Source: Rhynchonema sp. JSB1_4 (taxonomy: Eukaryota > Nematoda > Chromadorea > Monhysterida > Xyalidae). From it: DNA of 64,000 nucleotides. Positions 24,401-37,700 of the stretch are shown here, piece by piece. The stretch lies in NCBI GenBank assembly GCA_030248065.1, contig JASAMV010009294.1, forward strand, positions 22,747-86,746, written 5' to 3'. Below the pieces are notes generated by a model. That model had not been told where the DNA came from, made no database searches, and saw only the letters and a program-made list of their open reading frames with translations. Every line of letters begins with the position of its first letter. Position 1 is the stretch's first letter. Made by a program: the position numbers and the translations under genes.

Positions 24401-27400
24401 CTGATCGTGCCGTGACCGTGCCGCCATTCACGTAGATCACCAACAGCTGATGGGTGACGACGTAGCACACACTACAAACACAAGTGTGCATGTGAATCGA
24501 CGAGCATTCATTACAACCATCTTTTGATCTAAACGGACGGAATATCAAAATGCCACAATCTTCAAAAAAAAACCTAGCAAAGCTGTACCTTGATCTGATG
24601 TGTCTGAAAGAATCGCAATGCATTCGCGCCCCTCAACGTGCCGCCGCCCTGCTGTTGCGTGGCTGGGATGTCATTGGTGCGCACTGGGAATTGCTCCGAT
24701 TGACTGATGCATGACAACAGGCGTTGCAGCAGACGGGACAGACCTTGGCAGCCGTCCGGTAACACTTGCACGTGCGTACCGCGTAGCTGTGAATGACACA
24801 AGGATGTGTACGTACGTGATGACGGTTGTCGTTGTCAGATTGGACTTGTTTTACAACGGGCGCTGCACCAACACATCGTCAGTACGGCCACGTGATAAAT
24901 GTTGTTGCTATTCATGGTTGGGCCAAGTTTTTTGATGCAGAAAAATATCTCGCGCATTGCACATTACCCAGGCGTTATAAATTAAGAGTGAAAACCTATT
25001 TCAACAATCACCGCATTTCAACAACAGAGGCTCAGAACCATGGAAGTCAAAATGTGTTAGTCACCAGAGCTATGAGAATCGATAAAGGACAAGCCCGAAG
25101 GTCGTCGCATGCCGATATCACCGCTTTGGTCGGACAATCATGTTTACAATCATCGCCTCGTAAAAAGTGGAAGAAAAGAACAGTCCCGGAAATCTGTTAA
25201 CCGTCAATTCGACTGAACCTCAAAATTCACCTGAATGCCCATGAACACGTCAGCGAATCGTCTGAGTCGTGTCAATCTGTCAGTGACCAGTTGTTCATTG
25301 TTTTCAGTCAAATACTTGACCAGCGCACCGACCAGACCCGAATGCGATAGTTCGAAAGCGGACAGGTCGGCTTTGAGTAGTTCGTCGCTCAGTTGGGTTA
25401 GAGGTGATGTGCCGTGGTCCTGTGAGAAGGTGTATTTGTTTTGTAAATTTTAATACATCGGGCAATTCATCTTTCGCGGGCTCATATGAAAATGATCGAG
25501 GCGAAGGTATTCTGAGAATTCGTGAAAGTTGAGATTCAATGCAGTTGTGTAGAGCATTCAAAGTACTCCAGCTCAATTGTATGAAGAAAATATCATTTCA
25601 CGAAATAGTAGTGGCCACTGTTAGTTTTTCTATGAAGACGACAGAAAAGTAGAATCAAACAACAGGATTTTCTGAACCAATACGATATCCGCATGTGAAC
25701 AGTCAGCAGGCACATGGTTGCAGTGGTGTCGTTGGGGAGGGAAGGGAGTTACCCCCTAGTATCCGGTATCTTGATTTTTTTACCCAGGGGTATCCGGTAT
25801 CCTTGACTTTTTGTCCGGGGGTGTCCTAACCTAAAATTTTACCGAAAACCGTAAAAATCGCCCATTTTTACCTTCAAAATGCTCGAAATCGCTTGCTGGG
25901 GCAAGCATAACCCCAAAATGACACGCTCATTTGGGTATCCGGTATCCTGACTTTCTGATTTCCACCGACACCACTGCATGCTTGTGCAGCATTGAAAAAA
26001 TCGTCACCTCTGACAATGCACGTTTCAGCATTTTTACTATGCAGAAACAAACAGAACACACGCAAACTGGTTCCGCCTGTGAACAAACAACACCAACCGT
26101 GGTGGGATCGGTCATTTTCTTAGCGACCTGTGCCATTCTAGTAACCGTGTCACACACATCACCATCGGATTCCGCGAAATATTGCTCCAGTAGACGCGCG
26201 GCTGAAGCAAAAAATGTTCAGGTGATTCCGACAGAACATGGATACCTTTACATTCCGACAATATGCTTGGGAGCCATACGTACGTGAAATCCATGAGGCT
26301 AATGGATCAGACAGGAGAAGCACGGGAATTGTCGGAGTATTTAATCAGAGCATCTTCTGCGAGTTTTGGTTTCTGTAGATGCAGACTCCTCAACGGATTG
26401 TTTTGCCTTGCTCAGCCTTATTACATAATTGTCGAACCATTTCTGACATAGAATATCGACACTGGTCAAGTCTCAAAATGAAACATCAGTCAACCAGCCA
26501 GATTTGTCGACCGCCGAATAAACCAGCAAAAGCAATCAAAATCACAACAAGCAAACACCGACCAGTTTCCTTAATCCACGTCCTAATCCTGCGTTTCTGC
26601 TGTTGATTCAACATAGTGGCGTGATACATGGCAAAATGTTGGGGCAATCCACCACCGGACGCTGAATGTGTGCTCGTATTACTGCCGAAAGCGGCACCTG
26701 AAATTATCCCAGTTTTGGCTATATTTTCTGCAGAAAAATTCATACTTCATGTCAAAATGGATAATTTTCTCCACAGGCATCAGAATTGTCTCAGTACCGC
26801 AAGCCAAAGGTATTGGTTTATCACCAGCTTGTGTGTCTGCGTGGTGCATGAGGTATCATCATTGACAACGGTGATTTTGAATGAAATTCCAAAGTGAACA
26901 ACACAACATCACTGTCAGGCGCCTTGAACAATGTTTCGTTCAAAGGGCGTATCTGGATTGATAGACGAATAAAATGCCCCCAACCGACCAGATTGTGCAT
27001 GCGCGTTGCTCATTGCAGCCACAGCCATCGAGTTGAGCAAATAGGAATGCGCCGTCGTGCTCGGAGGAGGCATCGACAGAAATTGCTGAAACATTTGGTA
27101 TTGTGTAGTGTTTGCTTCAATTAGAATAAGGTTCCTTAAAGCTGCTGGTTAACAACCCTTCGACCGCCCTTGATCTTGGGGGTAGTATATATAAACAAAG
27201 TTTGGACATCGTGTTACTCGACCCTAATCTCGTGAGCCGATTGGTTGCTTCCTGATGTTTCACGGCCACGTTGAAGTTTGCCCCTCGTGAAAAAAACCGA
27301 AAAAATTTGAAACGCTGCTGTGACACAAATAGGCTGTTTCAAAGTTTGACACTAGAGTGACAGCAACCTCCAACAGCGTGCCGAAAACCGCAATGCACAA

Positions 27401-28721
27401 TAGCTGTTGAAACGTCCGCATTGTTGAATAAAAAAATAAAAGGTTTCAAAAACCTGGCCATTTTTTGTTAGGATTTTCTACTCGTATAATTTTAAGCATC
27501 TGTGGTGAATGAAATAAGTTGTCAATTACAAATAAAAATCCTCTAATTATCAAGTTTTTTGTTTGTGCTCCCCAGTTTTCAAAACCCTACACAGCTCACA
27601 CAATGTTTACCACAACATGCGCAAGGCAGCCATTCCACAGCGCACACACAACGACAACACACAGCCGGCACAGCGCCAACACAGCAATGTTTCAGCTGGC
27701 AAGCTTTGTTGTGTGTGTGCGCTGTGGAATGGCTGCCTTGCGCATGTTGTGGTTAACATTGTGTGAGCTGTGTAGGGTTTTGAAAACTGGGGAGCACAAA
27801 CAAAAAACTTGATAATTAAGGGATTTTTATTTGTAATTGACAACTTATTTCACTCACCACAGATGCTTAAAATTATACGAGTAAAAAATCCTAACAAAAA
27901 TGGCCAGGTTTCTGAAACCTTTTATTTTTTTATTCAACAATGTGGACGTTTCAACAGCTATTGTGCATTGCGGTTTTCGGCACACTGTTGGAGGTTGCTG
28001 TCACTCTAGTGTCAAACTTTGAAACAGCCTATTCGTGTCACAGCAGCGTTTCAAATTTTTTCGGTTTTTTTCACGAGGGGCAAACTTCAACGTGGCCGTG
28101 AAACATCAGGAAGCAACCAATCGGCTAACCAGATTAGGGTCGAGTAACACGATGTCCAAACTTTGTTTATATATACTACCCCCAAGATCAAGCGCGGTCG
28201 AAGGGTTGTTAACCAGCACCTTTAATTATCTGAAAAGATCGCGAAAATAAACATTCATTCGCCAACAACATTTCGCCAGCCAACTGAACTGTAAACGCAA
28301 CTACACAAGCATCATCATTCATGTCGCGAGAAATATAGGTAACGATCAATAACGAGGTCAACAATACGAACCTGGAAAGCAGTCTGATTGAGTGCAGTAG
28401 CGGTTTGTGGTTGGACAACAGTCACATTCGTGTGTGTGCTGCTGTTATTGGCACTGGTTGCTGCTGGCACACTCGCACTCGTCGTCGTGGTCGCCGTCAG
28501 GGGATTGTGGATCACTGGTGTTGGCATCACAGCACCTGACAAGGGATCTACTCATTGAGGCACCTTGGACGAGTGAAACACAGCTCGATGTCAGGGAAAT
28601 TCCCGAATAAGTTTCGTATTTTCCAGATTTGGACGAGAAGAACCATCGACTAACCAGGCGGTGGTGTCAACAAATGCACTTGGACAGCACCAGCAGCATT
28701 CGATTGCGATGTCTCGCTGCT

Positions 28722-28754
<33 letters not shown>

Positions 28755-31700
28755 ACTGGTGGTGTTGCTGCTTGCAGCACTCGACGCCACGTGGATCGTT
28801 GTGCCAACGTTCGGTGGCTGAACATGCACGCGAGCTTATTCACTGATCAGAATATTGCTTGTGGCAGTTCACAGTGGATTCTTGCACGGTACCATATGTC
28901 GTCATTACGTCGCCACAGCAATATAATGACAGGCAGAATTATGACACACAGAAAGGGAAACGGCGGTTTAATGACCGACTTCGATTACATATACTCAAAG
29001 GTTTATAAGATTTTTTTGAAATGAACCGCGTTACAGTGCATAACTGGCCAACTTCGCGGGCAGCAGCGCAAAATTTTGCTACATGTTTCAACAAACCAGC
29101 ATTTCAAAACAATCTGAACAAACAAGAACACGACGTACCAAATTCGGTGTCGGCGCTCCACTCGGCAGCGGTACCGTGTTCCTGTGCCGCGTCACTGCCG
29201 CAGCTGTCGTCCCTTGTTGCTGCTGTGCGGCTGCCGCCTGCTGAGCCACGATGTGCCTGCAAATATAAACAATAATGCAATGTCCTAAATTCAATGTTTT
29301 TCAGGCAAATGGTGCATCGTCATCGATGGGAATGCAGCGGCAGTTATCATTTGGATAAAAAATCTAATGAAGCCACGGATAAACAAAAGAGAGCAGAATG
29401 TAATAATAATGAACAGCTGTGAGTTTTGCCCGTTTCGGGCTGTTTTCACAGACGGGTGATGTGCCAGGCCTAGTCGGTGCGAACTTCTCTGGCCAACTGA
29501 CCTCCAAAAGGACCTCGAAACTATGAAATTTTTCATTGTATCATACACGTCCAGGTGAAGCAGTTACATAAAACTTAAAAAAAGTCCAACGATTGTCCGT
29601 CACAGCAAGCCTGAGCCTCACCGTCGTTTCGTGCGCCTTGTGCTGGGTGCGCTGGGCAGTGGGAAATGTTCGTGATCCCTTGTCCCGCCAGAAGCACTGG
29701 CGCCTGATTGTGGTATACTGCTGGTCGATCTGGCCGTGTGCAGGGACGAACTGCTAGCACTGCTGCGACCGAACGCTGGTAGACGCAGTGAGTTGAGGAA
29801 TGCTGCAGCAAACACTCCATTCAGTGATACGCTCAAGCCAGTTGATTGATAAACTACCATTCGATTAAATATACGATCCATGAACTAATGAGGCAAAGGC
29901 CAAACCAAAAACGCTAATTACGATACGTGTGATTATTCACATGGCCCAAAGCATGGTACTGGAGAAAATCAGCAGAAAATCGGGTTACCGTCTATTAGGT
30001 CCGCTGCCTATCACACATGGTCCTAAGCTTTCTGGCACAAAGTGGCCAGCTCCGAAAGAACCCGTGCAACCATAACTAGACCCAAGCGTACCTTTCCTAC
30101 GCGACTCCTTGCCAGCACTGGTATTGGCAGTGGATCGTGAGCCCGAGCTTGTGTGTTTGCTGCCACCAGACGCACTGTTGTTGTGGGCGGCTGCTGACGC
30201 GGCTGATGTGGCACTCGATGACAGAGTCACCATTGAGTTGGATAGTTCCGATGCCGAGTAGGCCTGTGTCAACAGAGGTCCATATACTACATCTAATATG
30301 CTGATCGGTCCGTACGATCCAGTTCAGACTCGCGACTTTTTGCATCAACAAAATTTTGAGCTTTGCTCATCACCCGGTACCTGGCACTAGGGTTAAAGAG
30401 ATGTCGAGTGCCAAAGAAGTGTAGGTGTCGGGTGCTTCCAGATATCGGGTGTCCGACACCCGACACTACGGTTCAAAAGATCAGTTTTGCTGAGAGAAGA
30501 ATTTTGAGAGAAAAATTTCTTCGAACCAAACGGTTAGACGCAGAACGTGACATTTTGGTGTTCATTTCGTGTGGAAAAAAGCTCGAATTCAGTAACTTGA
30601 GCCAAAAATTGCACTAATGATGCAAATGAGCAAAAACTTGCTTGTTTTTGCTCCAAAAAACTGGATGTCGGGTGTCGGCTCTCTACTCAGATGTCGGGTA
30701 CTTCCAGATGTCGGGTACCGCGACCTCTAAACCTACCCCACACCTTCACTTTTTGTATCAAAACCCGACACGTACACATTTGGTTTCCGACACCCGTCAT
30801 TGCCCTATCCCTACTCATCACATTAGCTTTAACCAGGCAGCTGACAAGCAACGTCGTCTAAAGGTAGAGAAAGTTTCTGCCATATGCTTTGTGGAGCGGT
30901 TCCGTTTGCAAATGTTTTGAAACCTAGCTATAAAAGATTTCGTAATTCGGAAATGGGTTGCTTTGTCCCATGCAGAAATGAAGAATCGTAACCGACGAAC
31001 CAATCTAAGTATTTGTTAGGGAGCAAAGATATGTACTGCTCGCTCACCTGTCTGTGCAACCCGTCATCCCTGTATCGAGGTGCAGCTGGCGAAGTGTGCG
31101 GTGTGTCATCCAAGGACAAATTGGCCAGTTTTTGCAGTTGGTGCACAACGCCTGAAAATCAATGGCAAATAATTTCAGGTTTTCTGTCTTAGTTTCTGGT
31201 TACGTTTTCGTTCTGCGCTGGCCTGAGCTTAAATCGCCGATTGTTCAGTGTTAGGGAACGCGGTGAATGTCTGATCAGATTACTAATCAATAAGGGAATT
31301 ACCGATCTTAATCCCTGAAATGGTTCACTCGCACGACATGTGGTTTCCTGAGGTAATACAACCGGTTTTCTAAGGTTATTCAACATGTGAGTGTGCGAGA
31401 TAAAATCAGCCTGTCCATCAAAGTCATCTTTCCTCGCACGACTCGCGACCGTGCGACACACGACCGCAACTACGAACCAACCTTCCCGTCTGAACGCGCC
31501 CACATAAATGGCAGGCAATTTTTCAGCGAGCAAAGCCACAATCTGTATGGCCGCCGCCACCGTTGGCAAGTCCTTGCTGCGCTGAGAGGATAGTGCGGAC
31601 GCGATGTGACTGAAAAGTAAGGGAGCATAAATAGGATAAACGGTGATTCATAAAAAAACAAACGAAAATTACAGCGTTGTTGTAAATTGACCATACGTAG

Positions 31701-34700
31701 AAAATGACAGCACTCACCAAGCAAACTGTACATTGAGCAAAACAGTGTTGAGCAGCTCGGAACTGCTGGGGTAGATCATTCGCAACATTGTGCGCATCGA
31801 CTCGAACCGGATTAGTGGGCCGGACTGTACCAATCAAATATTGTTGTCGGTTGATTCCGCCGTTTCATTAATTGTAACACAACTTGTGTGTGACACAAAA
31901 AAATCTAGGTGCTCTACCAGTGGCGGATACAGCCTTTGGCCAAGGGGGACCAAATCTAAAAAGTTGTTTTTATCTAGTGCTTGTTCCATTTCTTGAAAAG
32001 TCATTTTTATCTAGTGCTTGGTTAGAATTTCGCGCTTCTTACATCAAATGTCATACAAAATGTGGCAATGCGCGCGAAAATTTTTGGACTTATTACGCGC
32101 GCGAAAGCCAAATTTCATTGAAAATGGGTATATCTGACGCGTGAAGCGCGCGATTTTTGGACTTTTGAATTGTATCAGAGTGAAAAACCCTGCGATTTAG
32201 GGATCCTTTTTCCTTCTTCCTTCCGAAACGGTGTCCCCTCTTCAGGGGTCAAATGGACCAAAGGGGGGCACTGCCCCTGTGGTCTCTCCTGGATCCGCCC
32301 TTGTACTCTACACGTTTGCAAGTTTTAGAGTTTGTTTGTGACAAGTTTTACAGCAGTACAGCACTAATGTCCGGCTATTTTTGACATAATACATTATCAC
32401 GTAAACATTTCCGGCTTCCAAAAATGACAGATTTAGGATCGTGTGTTTGACTTGAATCACTCCATCTGCACCAGCGCCCCACGCGTTATTGTAAGTGCAA
32501 CAAACGTACCGAAGAAGCATCGATTTCAACCAGCACAGGGAACAGCGATTTGATCACTGATGCCGACAAATCGGGATCGGATTCGAGTAGTTTCTCGCGC
32601 GGGTCCACATCGCTCGATGAATCGGTTTTCGCTGAAAAAAAACAAGAAGTTTTTGTGATTTTCTAGCGTGTTTTAGAGCTAATGAAACACAAAAAATGTA
32701 TTACCCGCTGCCCATAAGAAATGGACAGTTTTCCTTCTATTATTTAGTCATTCTGTGTACACAAATGACAACAAAAAACACTAAAAATTAAAACAAATAA
32801 AGCTCCCCCAACCCTCCCATCCAACCTTTCTGTCTGTTGTTCGTCTTCCTCTGCACCTGTCTCACATTACCAGATGTTTCATCGGCTTGTTGCATTCGTT
32901 GTATGTCGACAACACTGGTTGACTGACCATTGCCCGATGACAAAGGCACCGATCGATCACCGCATTGATACGACATCTGAGGACAAAGCAACACCTGGTT
33001 GGCGCCAGGAGATTCATGCTCAAAGTTCAAGTTCTCTAGAACCATCCGTGCATGACGGCCAGTCTGGAGCCGGACTTTTCGCCAATATGTACCACATGCT
33101 GCAACTTTGCTGCGTAAGCAAGCATTGTTGAGAAAACACTCAACCCCAAAATGGTCAAACTGCACGCGACCATAATCTGGATCCCTCGCAAGCTTCACCC
33201 CAACAAACGCTTTTATGATACTTGCTTGTGTCAAAGCGAATAACCGTCAAAACCCCAAGAAAATTTGCAAAAATGGCAGCACAAAGACCCAAAACCATGC
33301 ACTGCGCACCACTAAAGTGCACCCACCTCCAACAGTCTCGATTCATACCACTGAAAGTTGTGCCACTGCCCCGTCTCATCACAGAACTGCCATGTGGTCG
33401 TGCCAAAGTCGGCGTTGATTGGTTGACGTGTTAGCGCACCGTCAATTTCGAATAACGCGCCTGATTTACAAATATGGGTGATGTTTCGGATGCTTAGTTG
33501 TTGTTGTTGGTCTGTGCGCGTGCAACGTGTGCACTGCGTTTGAAGGGCACTGGCTCAGAGACATGGCTAGTTGTAATCAAGGTTTCTGTGTGAAACATCA
33601 GCTAATGTAGGTATGATGACATCATTGCCTGAGTGACGGAAGCTTTAATTTTGCCGATAAGTCGAACAATACCTGTAGTTGGCAAACGCGGCAATAGTTC
33701 GCCAATGAGCAACACAATCTCTTGTAGCTGTTGGGAGGGACGATTGAGCAGCTAAAATTGTTGCAATTCTAGGTCACCACTTCTAACCACCAAATCGTTG
33801 TTTCCTTTTCAAAACAAATCAAGTTACCTCAAAGTCCACAGCATTGATATCATCGGAGCCAGTGAGCAGTACACGCAAAGTGCGCGCCAGACCTGCAATG
33901 ATGAAATCAAGACGATAAAATGTTTCATTATGCGCATAATTTGGACGAGTGGCAGTTATTGTGTGCTAATGCACCGTCTTGCACAAGCAATATAACGAAC
34001 CCATTTGCAACAATTGCACAGCCAAATGCGGACATCTGACGCACAATTGACGCAACATTCGAATCACCGATTGGAATGACGCCGGGCCGACGGCTGGTGG
34101 TTGGGTCAGTAACTGAAACATTGTTATCAATGACAACCGTCTTTCAGTTTATGACTTATGTATTATTTGCACATGTCTGCGAGAAGATGCTCGTCAATAG
34201 GCTGCTCAGCCAATAGTAAATGTTTCATGGACACTGTGGTTCGCAGTTTTCAATCCCGTCTTGTAACATCACGGCAGCAGGCTAAAGAAACACCAAAACG
34301 ACAAAATAAAATTCGTAATACATACCAAATGTTGTACGTTGGTTAATAAGCCATGTGACGCCATTTCTGTCAATTTATCGGGAGCGTTGCGCATGTTTTC
34401 GACTAAGCGTGCGAACAGAGTGCAAACTGATTCCAGCGCGCGTTTATCCTGAAAACAAAGTAATTTTCGTTATCATTGAACATGAAAATGAGATTCTTTG
34501 GGTAAGCAGGTACAGCGCACAACAATCAACGCATCGGATTCAGAATTTTTACCCAAATATGTAATCCTGTTTCAGAAATCAAAATAAAAATTACATACTT
34601 CCAACATGAACCGTTGCGTCAATTCAGGCAAGCACGGTTGGACGTGCTGTTGAAAATCATGTGCCGACACGTAATTGGCACAATTGGCGGCAATGTTCAG

Positions 34701-37700
34701 TGCGACACGTTGCGAGGCCGCGTTGAAAAAGTCGAGATGACTGATGGTTGCTGCGATTCCGCCCTGGACATGTGGGCAAAGGACTCTCATATGAATTAGC
34801 TAACGAAAAACCACATACTGGATGGTTCACGAGCACTAACATTCTGCATCACGGCTTTTCCGTGTCTGCGCGACAAAATTTCGAGCGCGGCCAGGGCCTG
34901 TTCGGCCACGTCAATGCATTCGATGCGCGTCAACTGAAATACCACATCTGTTTGTATAAAAATTCATGGAACATCATCCGCTTACCTTATTCAACAGCAA
35001 TGGGACAGCGTCCACAAGCAGCGGTACGGCACGCGGCAACGCTTCCAACAAATTCGTGATGCATCGGGTCACCGTCAGCATCTGAATCATGAAATAAAAA
35101 AAATCGTTTCAATACATAAAACAACCAGACATCAGAACCGAAATTATTTTTGAGAAGAATGGCATGCTGCTCAGCCAATAGTAATGGTTTCATGGATACT
35201 GCGGTTGGCAGCTCAACCCCGTCTTGTAACATCATTGCAGCACATATTTTGTCGCTTTAAAAAATGGTATTGAAGAAATTATTGAAAAAAAGTAAAATGT
35301 TTCTGTTCACGTGTTTAGCTCAGTTCGTTGGTTCGTTGCGTCGTATTTCTGACCACCAACTTTTTATTGCATGCAGACGAACTTTTACTAGTTTTTGGAG
35401 TGAAGTTGTGATCTAGAAGGAAGATGGAGCGGCAAGTCCAAACACAAATTAACTCCGTCCCCATCCCCACACCGACCAATTCCAGATTGTGTTCATTGTG
35501 CTGCAAACATTGACACAACGCCTGCACCACATCCCTGACAGGCAGCGTCTGCAGACTGTCCTCATTGCCCAACAACAACATTTCGGCCAATTCAAACGCG
35601 GCATTCTGTTGTCGCGCTTCATCGCCGCTGCGCAGTGCTTCCAGTAGACTCGACATCTTGGCATCTGGCACAAGGATTAGATTTGGTTAAACATCACTGA
35701 TCAGTACGGTATTGATCTGTCTGTCTGGATCGTAGAGGCGGATGGAAAACAAAATAAAATGTTTACGACCATGGCGTGAAAGCTGCTTTCTTTGCTCATC
35801 AGTGCTGGCAGCAAGTAGAATTTAGAACTATTTTTTGAATTCTAGACATTTTTGAATTCCATTACAGTGAGGTAAGGACGGCGTTCATCAGCTGAAACGT
35901 GCGTCATGCACCCAAACCGTAAAAGTAAATGATAGGTTGTGTAAAAAGAATGTGTCCCATCACCACAATACAATACAAATCCGCCACTCACTGTGCTGAT
36001 GTGCAGCGCCGGCGAGCATCTGTTGCACGCGGGGCACAAGCGAGCCCAGAAAGTGACTGGCAGCGGCAGCGCCCGAACTCCGAGTGCTCTGCGCCATTTC
36101 GGCGGCGGCTGCGGCCACCTGCGGTAGCAGTTGACAGAAGGATAAGCGGCCATGAGAGAATGTTTCACTGATGTCATTATATCACTGTGCAATCTGCTGG
36201 CACCGTAGTCGTTAGGCAAAATAGGTTATATAATGTCAGAGAAATGCACAACTCTCAAGCAAGAATCGCTGTGCAGATTACTAGGTTCTGCGTGATTTCA
36301 CGTATTTTTCAAACATCATAAATTTGCTCGGCTGTAGACCATGAGTGAACAATATTTACGCCAGTCGGAATTAGGATTAGAGGTCGGAAGGGGTTACCTG
36401 ACTCCCGACACCCGACCCGACATCTGAGAAAAAAGCCGACACCCGACAGTTCCAAAAAAACCGACGCCGGACATCTAGTTTTGAAAAAATCCGACACCCG
36501 ACACCTATTTTTGGACTAAAAACAGGCAAATTTCTGCTCATTTGCATCATTAGTGCAATTTGTTTGGCTCAAGTTGCTGAATTCAAGTATTTTCACACGA
36601 AATAAACATCAAAATGTCACATTCGGCGTCTTCGGAAACATTTGGCTCGAAGAAAATTTTCTCTCAAAATTTTTCTCCCAGCAAAACTAATGTTTTGAAC
36701 CGTAAGTGTGAGCTGTCGGGTCCCAAAAAACCCGACACCCGACATCTGGAGTTACCCGACACCTACACGTTTTTGACACCCGACATCTCCTAGCCCTAGT
36801 TGGAATCAATATACAAATACGAAATCGTTGGATAGCATGTCGTTGCGACACGCGAACGCCTGTTAGATGTCAGCAAAGTGCATAAACCACGACATCTCCC
36901 TCACCTGTTGCTGACTGAGAGTGGTAACAATCGAGCTGGTGAACTGGCTCAACTGATGCTGTTGTTGTTCACTATTCGCTGTATTCGACGGATACACTCG
37001 TGTGCTGACTGCGGATGTTCCACCACTGGCTGCAACCGGATTCACTGTTGTCCCTGTTGCACTCGACTGACGTTGTTGGCCCAGGCCGGCGCTGCTGCAA
37101 AGTGTGCTCAAGCAAACATCACAAACATCGTTCCTGTGAGCATGTTTCGTCTACGTGTTACATTACGTGTGGTATGGTACATTCATACTGACGAAGAGTC
37201 GGTGCACCGTCGTCTGTGGTGAAATCAGGTGGGAACGACTGGGGCAACCAAAACTATTCACATTCAGTTTGCCATCGAGGAGATAACATTGAGATAACAC
37301 ACTTAACTTTGATGACATAGCAGTGCTCAGAGTGGTTTTCAACATATTTTGGGGTTCTGAAATTAAAACAAGTCATCATCGCACTGCGTGAATATCTGAC
37401 TCACAGAATCAAGCGAGTCATCCTCTATCAAACCAATAACACGTAAAAATCGCATAAGATGCAAAAGACACAAAAACAAGGCGAAATCGACCAACTTTGC
37501 GCTCTGACAGATGCCCGTTGTGGCGACGTTCGGTGCTGGACCGGTCAACAGATCAACGTGCGGATGGAAGGTGGCCGCTGTGAGGCCGATGTCCTGCGCA
37601 AATACGATCTCATTAGCATTTTGAGAATATTATTTGTTGAATTTTGAACACCACATCTATAAATTCGTGCTCAGCGTTGGAAAGTACTCGACACAAGACC

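Larger units (their letters stand above)
33673..35664 (-). other. TRIP12: TRIP12 ARM-type repeat block
   Basis: Eight consecutive exons (35664-35477 to 33751-33673) encode helical repeats. Recognisable TRIP12 landmarks include [84 protein letters not shown] and [11 protein letters not shown]. Their order and spacing match the animal orthologues, so the domain is intact. It is thought to position substrates. Confidence 0.88.

Noticed and set aside
27117..28250. Identical about 70-codon frames on both strands
   Set aside because: They are the two arms of the foldback element, not a duplicated gene.
28661..28846. Poly-Cys/poly-Val frames on plus over the TTG repeat
   Set aside because: Antisense to the TRIP12 exon, where the repeat reads as polyasparagine in the correct frame.
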